Part shown: positions 1 to 6,705 of the stretch, piece after piece
How the letters are laid out: every line of letters starts with the position of its first letter
Numbering within the stretch: position 1 is the first letter of the stretch
Source of the DNA: Clostridia bacterium
Lineage (GTDB): Bacteria; Bacillota_A; Clostridia; Oscillospirales; Acutalibacteraceae
Assembly (NCBI GenBank): GCA_017390825.1
Contig: JAFPAK010000026.1
Coordinates: 1-6,705 of the forward strand
Direction of reading: 5' to 3'
Length of the DNA stretch: 6,705 nt
The notes under the pieces: model-generated
What the model was told of the DNA's origin: nothing
The model's input: only the letters and a program-made list of their open reading frames with translations
Database searches by the model: none
Program-made: the position numbers and the translations under genes

Positions 1-140
1 CTTGCCGGTTTTTCATCTCTGTCAAGAAATGCTTTCTCATAAAGCGGATCAATCTCCGGTGTCCTGACCTGCATTTTAGGAAGTAAATCAGTAAAATCTA
101 TACTCTTTACAAAGTTTTCAGTTTGCTTTTTATCTGCCAT
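1..140 (-). CDS. Unrecognised protein, N-terminal fragment cut by window edge
   Basis: An open frame starts with ATG at 140 and runs off the left edge after 46 codons without a stop. The ribosome binding site AAAGGGGAA lies 7 nt upstream, measured from the GGGG, which supports this start. The visible protein begins MADKKQTENFVKS, is charged and polar, and continues with LLPKMQVRTPEIDPLYEKAF. It shows no signal peptide and no membrane segment in the visible part. I do not recognise the family. Only 21 nt separate it from the glnN stop codon, with no terminator between, so it is very probably the third gene of the gdhA-glnN operon and may have a nitrogen-related role; that role is inferred from position only. 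Confidence 0.7.
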   Translation of the reverse strand, partial: MADKKQTENFVKSIDFTDLLPKMQVRTPEIDPLYEKAFLDRDEKPA

Positions 141-161
141 AAAAATTCCCCTTTCATCTGA

Positions 162-2255
162 TTATCTAACACCGAAAAGCAATTCTCCGTATGTTGGGAA
201 CGGCCAATATTTTTCTGCTGTAATGACCTCCGCCTCATCACAGGCTACTCGGAGTTCGCTCATTTTCGGAAGTAATTCATCACGAATCATATATCCTTCC
301 TGCTCAACATTTGCACTGTCAGAGAGCTTGCAGAGAACTTTATCGAGTTCATCACATTTTTCAAAAATCTGACCTGAAAGGAGAGAAAGCTTTCTGACTG
401 TTCCGGTTTCATATACGCATGAAACTTCTGCATCAAGAGCCTTTTTCTTTCCTGCTGCTGATGCGATGAATGCGGTATATTCTTCAATTGCAGGCAAGAT
501 TTCCTTCTTAGCCATCTGGGACATAGTGTTAGCTTCGATTGTAACCGTCTTGCAGTAGTTTTCCAAAGTAATTTCACATCGAGATTTAAGTTCTGCCTCT
601 GAAAATACCTTATGGCTTGTAAGCATATCCACATTTTTCTTGTCGAGCAAATGCGGAATAGCATCCGGTGTTGTGCGAAGGTTCAAAAGACCTCTCTTTT
701 CTGTGGCTTCCTTAATCCATTCATCATCGTAGCCGTTGCCGTTGAAAATGATACGCTTATGGTCTTTGATTGTTTTCTTAATCATTTCGTGGAGTGCGGT
801 TTCAAAGTCATCTGCATTTTCAAGCCTGTCAGCATAAATCTTAAGGCTTTCTGCAACAGCAGCGTTAAGCATAATATTTGCACAAGCGATACTATTTGAA
901 GAACCGAGCATACGGAATTCAAACTTATTACCGGTAAATGCAAATGGTGATGTTCTGTTTCTATCGGTTGTATCACGGTTAAACTTAGGAAGTACTAGTG
1001 CTCCAAGCTTCATCTGTGTCTTCTCTGCACCCTTATACGGTGTATCTGTTTCAATTGCTTCCAAAACTGCATTCAGTTCATCGCCAAGGAACATAGAAAC
1101 AACAGCCGGCGGTGCTTCATTTGCACCAAGTCTATGGTCATTTCCGGCAGTTGCAACCGAAATACGAAGTAAATCCTGATAATCGTCAACAGCCTTGATT
1201 ACTGCGCAAAGGAACAGCAAGAATTGTGCGTTTTCATACGGCGTTTCACCGGGAGACAGAAGATTTACACCTGTGTCAGTTGCCATAGACCAGTTGTTGT
1301 GTTTACCACTTCCATTTACGCCTGCAAACGGCTTTTCATGAAGCAAGCACACAAGACCGTGACGTGCAGCTACCTTTTGCATAATTTCCATTGTGAGCTG
1401 GTTATGGTCGGTTGCAATATTTGTAGTTGTATAAATTGGCGCGAGCTCATGCTGTGCCGGTGCAACCTCATTATGCTGAGTCTTTGCAAGGATTCCGAGC
1501 TTCCAGAGTTCTTCATTGAGTTCCGTCATATATGCTTCTACTCTAGGCTTGATTACACCGAAGTAATGGTCATCCATTTCCTGACCTTTCGGAGGTTTTG
1601 CACCAAAGAGTGTTCTGCCTGTATAAATCAAATCCTTACGCTTTTCAAACATTTCCTTGGGAACAAGAAAATATTCTTGTTCCGGACCGACAGAAGTATG
1701 CACATACTTAGCCTCTGTTCCAAAAAGCTTCAGAATACGAAGTGCCTGCTTATTTAACGCTTCCATTGAACGGAGAAGTGGTGTCTTTTTATCAAGGGCT
1801 TCGCCGCCGTATGAACAAAAAGCTGTAGGAATACAAAGTGTTTTCCCTTTTATGAAGGCATATGATGTGGGATCCCACGCAGTATATCCTCTTGCTTCAA
1901 AAGTTGCACGTAATCCGCCTGAAGGAAAGCTTGAAGCATCCGGTTCTCCTTTGATAAGCTCTTTTCCCGAAAAATCCATAATAACTCTGCCATCAGGTGA
2001 AGGAGAAATAAAACTGTCATGCTTTTCGGCAGTTATACCTGTAAGAGGCTGGAACCAATGTGTATAATGTGTGGCTCCGTTTTCAACTGCCCATTCTTTC
2101 ATGGCATCCGCAACGGCATTGGCTACATTTGAGTCAAGCTGCGCTCCTTCATCAATTGTCTTCTTCAGTGAGTTGTACACCTTTGATGAAAGTTTAGATT
2201 TCATAACTCTGTCATCAAAAACCAAGCTTCCAAAATAATCCGGTACGGTTTTCAT
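162..2255 (-). CDS. glnN: Glutamine synthetase type III (GSIII)
   Basis: ATP-dependent cytoplasmic ligase that makes glutamine from glutamate and ammonium; GSIII enzymes are large-subunit dodecamers. The 697-aa length fits GSIII (about 700 aa) rather than GSI (about 450 aa). Visible motifs are [11 protein letters not shown] (72-82), the metal-site region GPEQEYF (190-196), [10 protein letters not shown] (261-270), the ATP-loop-like [10 protein letters not shown] (314-323), RLGANEAPP (375-383), and [10 protein letters not shown] followed by EFRMLGSS (431-453). The helical C-terminal part is typical of GSIII. The start chosen is ATG at 2255, with AAGGAG about 10 nt upstream. An in-frame ATG nine codons earlier lies at the base of the leader hairpin, has no ribosome binding site and would add an atypical MLFIRRCFT extension. 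It follows gdhA by 103 bp, so the two are probably cotranscribed. A conserved hairpin sits between them. The frame is intact and all expected motifs are present. Confidence 0.97.
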   Translation of the reverse strand: MKTVPDYFGSLVFDDRVMKSKLSSKVYNSLKKTIDEGAQLDSNVANAVADAMKEWAVENGATHYTHWFQPLTGITAEKHDSFISPSPDGRVIMDFSGKELIKGEPDASSFPSGGLRATFEARGYTAWDPTSYAFIKGKTLCIPTAFCSYGGEALDKKTPLLRSMEALNKQALRILKLFGTEAKYVHTSVGPEQEYFLVPKEMFEKRKDLIYTGRTLFGAKPPKGQEMDDHYFGVIKPRVEAYMTELNEELWKLGILAKTQHNEVAPAQHELAPIYTTTNIATDHNQLTMEIMQKVAARHGLVCLLHEKPFAGVNGSGKHNNWSMATDTGVNLLSPGETPYENAQFLLFLCAVIKAVDDYQDLLRISVATAGNDHRLGANEAPPAVVSMFLGDELNAVLEAIETDTPYKGAEKTQMKLGALVLPKFNRDTTDRNRTSPFAFTGNKFEFRMLGSSNSIACANIMLNAAVAESLKIYADRLENADDFETALHEMIKKTIKDHKRIIFNGNGYDDEWIKEATEKRGLLNLRTTPDAIPHLLDKKNVDMLTSHKVFSEAELKSRCEITLENYCKTVTIEANTMSQMAKKEILPAIEEYTAFIASAAGKKKALDAEVSCVYETGTVRKLSLLSGQIFEKCDELDKVLCKLSDSANVEQEGYMIRDELLPKMSELRVACDEAEVITAEKYWPFPTYGELLFGVR

Positions 2256-2277
2256 AGTAAAACATCTCCTTATAAAC

Positions 2278-2328
2278 AGCAAAAGACACCTTCAATGTAA
2301 AAAATATCACATTAAAGACGCCTTTGCC
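2278..2328 (-). promoter_or_regulatory. Leader/intercistronic hairpin before glnN (shared nitrogen-leader motif)
   Basis: Read in the glnN direction, the element starts GGCAAAGGCGTC (2328-2317). Its arm 2322-2309 pairs with 2298-2285 (14 bp including several G-U pairs) around a 10-nt U-rich loop. Outer bases extend the pairing: AAA with UUU, then GGC with GCU across a one-base bulge. The U-run after the stem is short and interrupted, so it would be a weak terminator. It opens with the same sequence as the hairpins before gdhA and gltB1. No convincing -35/-10 pair lies in the 103-bp gdhA-glnN gap, so it may act inside the gdhA-glnN transcript, as attenuator, processing site or gdhA 3' end. Confidence 0.65.
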
Positions 2329-2358
2329 TTTTTACTTATATTTATTTATTTTTTAGTA

Positions 2359-3771
<1,413 letters not shown>

Positions 3772-3812
3772 TTATCTCCACAAACTCATATTATATTGTT
3801 AAAACAAAAGAA

Positions 3813-3849
3813 GCGTCCTCGAGAACCGAATCTCGAAGACGCCTTTGCC
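3813..3849 (-). promoter_or_regulatory. Distal gdhA leader hairpin (shared nitrogen-leader motif)
   Basis: In the gdhA sense it begins GGCAAAGGCGTC. Bases 3842-3831 pair with 3824-3813, giving an uninterrupted 12-bp stem with one G-U, and the 6-nt loop UUCGGU. It begins roughly 10 nt after the predicted transcription start, so it is the first structure formed in the transcript. The downstream sequence is U-rich but interrupted (UUCUUUUGUUUU), so it may be a weaker terminator or a sensing hairpin. Confidence 0.7.
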
Positions 3850-3862
3850 TTCAACTGCACAC

Positions 3863-3891
3863 ATTATACACCCAATTTTTTTATTTGTCAA
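3863..3891 (-). promoter_or_regulatory. gdhA-glnN operon promoter (sigma-A type)
   Basis: On the minus strand TTGACA (3891-3886) and TATAAT (3868-3863) are both exact consensus, with an exact 17-bp spacer. The predicted start of transcription is near 3856. An A/T-rich tract lies upstream of the -35 box. The downstream initial transcribed region resembles that of the divergent gltB1 promoter. Confidence 0.9.
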
Positions 3892-3952
3892 CCCTTTTTT
3901 TGAATTTTTTACTAAAAAACTTTCAGATATTTGGTAAATTTGCGTTTTTCTC
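3892..3952. other. AT-rich spacer between divergent promoters with candidate CodY-like box
   Basis: The 61 bp between the two -35 hexamers are strongly AT-rich. T7 (3895-3901), T6 (3905-3910) and A6 (3914-3919) tracts are centred about 9-10 bp apart, a spacing that favours intrinsic DNA bending. Bases 3918-3932 match the CodY consensus AATTTTCWGAAAATT at 12 of 15 positions. In such AT-rich DNA this could be chance, and whether the organism has CodY is unknown. I saw no GlnR/TnrA-type box. Confidence 0.35.
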
Positions 3953-3981
3953 TTGACAAATTCGAAATTTTAGTATATAAT
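3953..3981 (+). promoter_or_regulatory. gltB1-gltB2 operon promoter (sigma-A type)
   Basis: TTGACA (3953-3958) and TATAAT (3976-3981) are both exact consensus with an exact 17-bp spacer, as in the divergent gdhA promoter. The start of transcription is predicted near 3988, only about 8 nt before a strong terminator-like hairpin. Confidence 0.9.
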
Positions 3982-3991
3982 GGTTGCAAAT

Positions 3992-4050
3992 GAGCAAAGA
4001 CGTTCATTCATTTAGAAGAATTTTCTTCTAAGTGAGTGACGTCTTTTTTT
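3992..4050 (+). terminator. gltB1 leader attenuator: intrinsic terminator at the transcript start
   Basis: The element opens GAGCAAAGACGTTC, close to the motif before gdhA and glnN. Bases 3996-4019 pair with 4024-4046 to give 23 bp with one bulged U (4003) and the tetraloop AUUU. Seven U residues follow (4044-4050), the first of which pair with the AAA at the stem base. It lies between promoter and ribosome binding site, so most transcripts should end here unless it is prevented from forming. No second hairpin is visible before the gene. Confidence 0.82.
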
Positions 4051-4079
4051 GTTTATTTATTCGTTTTATTATTTGCATG

Positions 4080-4085
4080 AAAGGA
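4080..4085 (+). promoter_or_regulatory. gltB1 ribosome binding site
   Basis: AAAGGA lies 9 nt before the ATG at 4095 and decides that start. The in-frame ATG at 4077 has no upstream ribosome binding site, and the one at 4032 lies inside the terminator stem. Confidence 0.75.
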
Positions 4086-4094
4086 CGTGGACCT

Positions 4095-5192
4095 ATGAAC
4101 ACAGAAGGTCAGGTACGAATCCCTTCCGGATGTGCAATTGCTGCAGTTATATCTAAAGAAGGAAATCGCATGACGGGTGAAAAAATAATAGAAGCTATGA
4201 AGCCTATGCATGACCGCAGCAACGGTCTCGGCGGTGGTTTTGCCGCTTATGGCATATACCCCGAATATAAAGAGTTTTACGCGCTTCACTTTTTCTTTAA
4301 TGACCGCACCACCCGAAAGGACTGTGAAAAATTTTTAAAGGAAAGATTTGAAATTGTCAAATCCGAAATTCTCCCTACACGGAAAATTCCCCAAATTACG
4401 GACGAGCCTGTTATATGGAGATATTTTGTAGCACCATTAAAATCTGTACTTCTCTCCATGCAGCTTGATGAAAACGAGTTCGTTGCAAGAACTGTAATGA
4501 AAATAAATACAGAAATGCCCGGAGCATACGTATTTTCAAGCGGTAAAAATATGGGAACATTCAAGGCGGTAGGTTTTCCGGAGGATGTCGGTGTGTTTTA
4601 TAAGCTTGATGAATACGAAGGCTATTCGTGGACAGCACACGGTCGTTATCCTACCAATACTCCCGGTTGGTGGGGCGGTGCTCATCCGTTTACACTTCTT
4701 GATTATTCAATAGTACATAATGGTGAAATATCATCCTATGATGCTAACCGCCGTTTTATAGAAATGTTTGGATACAAGTGTACACTCCAGACCGATACAG
4801 AGGTTATTACATATATAATGGATTATCTGCTCCGCAGACAAGGGCTATCACTTGGCGAAGCCGCAAGTGTTATTGCTGCACCATTCTGGAGCACTATAGA
4901 AAATAAGACAGATTTTGAGGATAAAGAAAAACATATTTATCTTCGTACACTGTTTCCGAGTCTCCTGATTACAGGACCGTTTTCTATTGTGTTTGGTTTT
5001 AACGGAGGACTTATGGCTCTTAATGACCGCTTGAAGCTCCGCAGTATGGTAGTCGGTGAAAAAGACGACAAAGTATTTATTGCAAGCGAAGAAGCCGCTA
5101 TCCGTGTAATGGAACCTGATGCTGAAAACATTTGGGCACCTGCCGGCGGAGAACCTGTTATCATCAAAATGGAGGAAGGTGTTAAGTTATGA
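4095..5192 (+). CDS. gltB1: Glutamate synthase, class II glutamine amidotransferase subunit (GltB1-like)
   Basis: 365-aa Ntn-type glutaminase subunit of split (archaeal-type) glutamate synthase. It should release ammonia from glutamine and pass it to the FMN synthase subunit encoded next. The N-terminus reads IPSGCAIAAVI, where C13 is the likely nucleophile. Class II glutaminases act with an N-terminal Cys, so removal of a 12-residue propeptide is inferred. The other signatures are HGRYPTNTP (182-190, glutamine-binding Arg), AHPF (199-202), HNGEI (208-212, oxyanion Asn-Gly) and QTDTE (232-236). About 165 residues between the Cys and the HGRYPTNT motif hold extra sequence, including HDRSNGLGGGFAAYGIYPEY, which I associate with this clostridial GltB1 family. 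It overlaps gltB2 by ATGA, indicating translational coupling. The sequence alone does not exclude another amidotransferase partner, but adjacency to gltB2 makes GOGAT by far the best call. Confidence 0.9.
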   Translation: MNTEGQVRIPSGCAIAAVISKEGNRMTGEKIIEAMKPMHDRSNGLGGGFAAYGIYPEYKEFYALHFFFNDRTTRKDCEKFLKERFEIVKSEILPTRKIPQITDEPVIWRYFVAPLKSVLLSMQLDENEFVARTVMKINTEMPGAYVFSSGKNMGTFKAVGFPEDVGVFYKLDEYEGYSWTAHGRYPTNTPGWWGGAHPFTLLDYSIVHNGEISSYDANRRFIEMFGYKCTLQTDTEVITYIMDYLLRRQGLSLGEAASVIAAPFWSTIENKTDFEDKEKHIYLRTLFPSLLITGPFSIVFGFNGGLMALNDRLKLRSMVVGEKDDKVFIASEEAAIRVMEPDAENIWAPAGGEPVIIKMEEGVKL

Positions 5193-6694
5193 GCGTAGAA
5201 TTTATCTATCCTGAATTTGAAGTTATAAGAAATCAGAATCGCTGTATCGGCTGCCGTGTCTGTGAAAGACAATGTGCAAATGAAGTACATACATACGATG
5301 AAGAAAACAAAATGCTCATAAGTGACGAAACCAAATGTGTAAACTGTCAGCGTTGTGTTTCTCTTTGCCCTACAAGAGCGTTAAAAATTGTTAAAAGTGA
5401 CTGCACACTTCGTGAAAATGCAAACTGGCAGAATGATACCATTAAAGAAATATATAAGCAGGCTTCAAGCGGCGGTGTTCTGCTTTCATCTATGGGTAAT
5501 CCCAAACCACTTCCGGTATATTGGGATAAAATCCTGATTAACGCATCCCAGGTAACAAACCCTCCTATTGATCCGCTCCGTGAACCAATGGAAACCCGTG
5601 TTTTCCTTGGCAAAAAGCCCGAAAAGATTCAGCGAGATGAAAACGGGAAGTTAAAGTGCGAGTTACCTCCTCAGCTTGAGCTTTCAATGCCGGTTATGTT
5701 CTCCGCAATGAGCTACGGTTCTATCAGCTATAACGCACATGAATCTTTGGCAAGAGCCGCTACCGAGCTTGGTATTTTATATAACACAGGAGAGGGCGGT
5801 TTGCACGAGGATTTCTATTGTTACGGAGAAAATACAATTGTTCAGGTAGCCTCCGGTCGTTTCGGTGTTCACAAGGATTACTTAGAGGCAGGTGCAGCCG
5901 TTGAAATTAAGATGGGACAAGGTGCAAAGCCGGGTATCGGCGGACATCTGCCGGGAGCAAAAATTGTCGGAGATGTATCAAGGACAAGAATGATTCCTGA
6001 AGGCAGTGATGCTATTTCTCCCGCTCCGCATCACGATATCTACTCTATCGAGGATTTAAGGCAACTTGTATTCTCTCTTAAAGAGGCAACAGAATACAAA
6101 AAGCCGATTATTGTAAAAGTTGCGGCAGTTCATAATATTGCCGCTATTGCAAGCGGTATCGCACGAAGCGGTGCTGATATTATTGCAATAGATGGTTTTC
6201 GTGGCGGCACAGGTGCCGCTCCGACTCGCATCCGTGACAATGTTGGCATACCGATTGAGCTTGCACTTGCATCTGTTGACCAAAGGCTTCGTGATGAGGG
6301 TATCAGAAACAATGTCTCTTTAGTTGTAGGCGGTTCTATCCGCAGTGCGGCAGATGTTGTTAAGGCGATAGCATTGGGAGCAGATGCTTGCTATATTGCT
6401 ACGGCGGCGCTCCTTGCTCTCGGATGTCACCTTTGCCGTACCTGTCAGACCGGCAAGTGTAATTGGGGTATCGCAACACAAAGACCTGAGCTTGTAAAAA
6501 GACTTAACCCTGATATGGGAAGCGAACGCTTAATAAATTTGATGAATGCTTGGAGACACGAGATTAAAGAGCTTATGGGCGGTATGGGTATCAACTCAAT
6601 TGAATCGCTCCGTGGAAACAGATTGATGCTTCGCGGTGTCGGTCTTACCGATAAAGAGCTTTCTATCCTTGGCATTTCTCATGCAGGAGAGTGA
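5189..6694 (+). CDS. gltB2: Glutamate synthase FMN/iron-sulfur subunit (GltB2-like) with N-terminal ferredoxin domain
   Basis: 501-aa cytoplasmic catalytic subunit that reductively aminates 2-oxoglutarate with glutamine-derived ammonia. Residues 19-29 (CIGCRVCERQC) and 50-61 (CVNCQRCVSLCP) are two 4Fe-4S ferredoxin motifs, absent from the main GltB chain of proteobacteria. The FMN-binding barrel follows, with MSYGSIS, NTGEGGL, GAKPGIGGHLPG (245-256), SPAPHHDIYS, AIDGFRGGTGAAP and VVGGSIRSAAD. C413, C419 and C424 (C-x5-C-x4-C, then NWGIATQ) match the GltB 3Fe-4S site; C416 is an additional Cys. The amidotransferase and the C-terminal GXGXG domain of full-length GltB are not in this chain. Electrons probably come from ferredoxin or a GltD-like partner. 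The start overlaps the gltB1 stop by 4 bp, with GGAGGAAGG just upstream. Intact; the alternative assignment to a non-GOGAT member of the FMN-dependent family is less likely next to gltB1. Confidence 0.94.
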   Translation: MSVEFIYPEFEVIRNQNRCIGCRVCERQCANEVHTYDEENKMLISDETKCVNCQRCVSLCPTRALKIVKSDCTLRENANWQNDTIKEIYKQASSGGVLLSSMGNPKPLPVYWDKILINASQVTNPPIDPLREPMETRVFLGKKPEKIQRDENGKLKCELPPQLELSMPVMFSAMSYGSISYNAHESLARAATELGILYNTGEGGLHEDFYCYGENTIVQVASGRFGVHKDYLEAGAAVEIKMGQGAKPGIGGHLPGAKIVGDVSRTRMIPEGSDAISPAPHHDIYSIEDLRQLVFSLKEATEYKKPIIVKVAAVHNIAAIASGIARSGADIIAIDGFRGGTGAAPTRIRDNVGIPIELALASVDQRLRDEGIRNNVSLVVGGSIRSAADVVKAIALGADACYIATAALLALGCHLCRTCQTGKCNWGIATQRPELVKRLNPDMGSERLINLMNAWRHEIKELMGGMGINSIESLRGNRLMLRGVGLTDKELSILGISHAGE

Positions 6695-6699
6695 TAAAA

Positions 6700-6705
6700 A
6701 TGAAA
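6700..6705 (+). CDS. Start of a third gene in the gltB1-gltB2 operon (two codons visible)
   Basis: ATG AAA begins 5 nt after the gltB2 stop and is preceded by AGGAGA at good distance inside the end of gltB2. Only Met-Lys is visible, so no function can be read. In split GOGAT operons the following genes often encode the GXGXG-domain subunit (GltB3) or a GltD-like flavoprotein; that is an expectation only. Confidence 0.5.

Noticed and set aside
1224..2067. Plus-strand open frames of 177 and 136 codons opposite glnN
   Set aside because: They lie wholly antisense to glnN, have Cys/His-rich or low-complexity translations and lack ribosome binding sites; they are shadows of the real gene.
3813..3849. 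Inverted repeats as insertion-sequence ends or a mobile repeat
   Set aside because: No transposase or target-site duplications are present. Copies are always oriented with the downstream gene and differ in the upper stem, which fits leader RNA better than a mobile element.
3886..3958. GlnR/TnrA operator using the TTGACA/TGTCAA sequences
   Set aside because: These are the two -35 boxes; no TGTNA-N7-TNACA arrangement is present in the spacer.
4032..4094. Longer gltB1 start at 4032 or 4077
   Set aside because: 4032 lies in the 3' arm of the terminator hairpin, and neither ATG has a ribosome binding site. The ATG at 4095 does.
4937..5290. Minus-strand open frame of 117 codons across the gltB1-gltB2 junction
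   Set aside because: It is antisense to two well-supported genes, with no recognisable protein features or ribosome binding site.

Overview
The window looks like chromosomal DNA from a low-to-mid GC anaerobic member of the Clostridia, possibly a gut or rumen Oscillospiraceae/Lachnospiraceae-type organism. This is inferred from type III glutamine synthetase, split archaeal-type glutamate synthase, strong AGGAGG-type ribosome binding sites and consensus sigma-A promoters in AT-rich spacers. The exact genus cannot be read from this sequence.

Layout: two divergent operons leave a 401-bp non-coding region (3694-4094). Leftward (minus strand) run gdhA (NADP-type glutamate dehydrogenase, 3693-2359), glnN (type III glutamine synthetase, 2255-162), and the first 46 codons of an unrecognised gene (140-1, cut by the window edge). 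Rightward (plus strand) run gltB1 (glutamine amidotransferase subunit of glutamate synthase, 4095-5192), gltB2 (FMN/iron-sulfur synthase subunit, 5189-6694, overlapping gltB1 by 4 bp) and the first two codons of a further gene (from 6700).

The genes cover the standard routes of ammonium assimilation. GDH aminates 2-oxoglutarate directly. GS makes glutamine from glutamate and ammonia. The GltB1/GltB2 system transfers the glutamine amide nitrogen to 2-oxoglutarate to regenerate glutamate. The GOGAT FMN barrel and amidotransferase are separate polypeptides, as in the COG GltB1/GltB2/GltB3 split architecture.

The most interesting content is regulatory. The divergent promoters both match TTGACA-17 bp-TATAAT exactly. 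Four hairpins (two before gdhA, one between gdhA and glnN, one before gltB1) start with almost the same sequence (consensus about AAGGCAAAGGCGTCTT, always in the sense of the downstream gene) but have unrelated, covarying upper stems and loops. Two of them end in seven-U runs and look like intrinsic terminators placed between promoter and ribosome binding site. This suggests a shared RNA-level attenuation system for GDH, GS and GOGAT. It does not match the hexaloop ANTAR target or known glutamine riboswitches as far as can be judged by eye. A degenerate CodY-like box lies between the two promoters.
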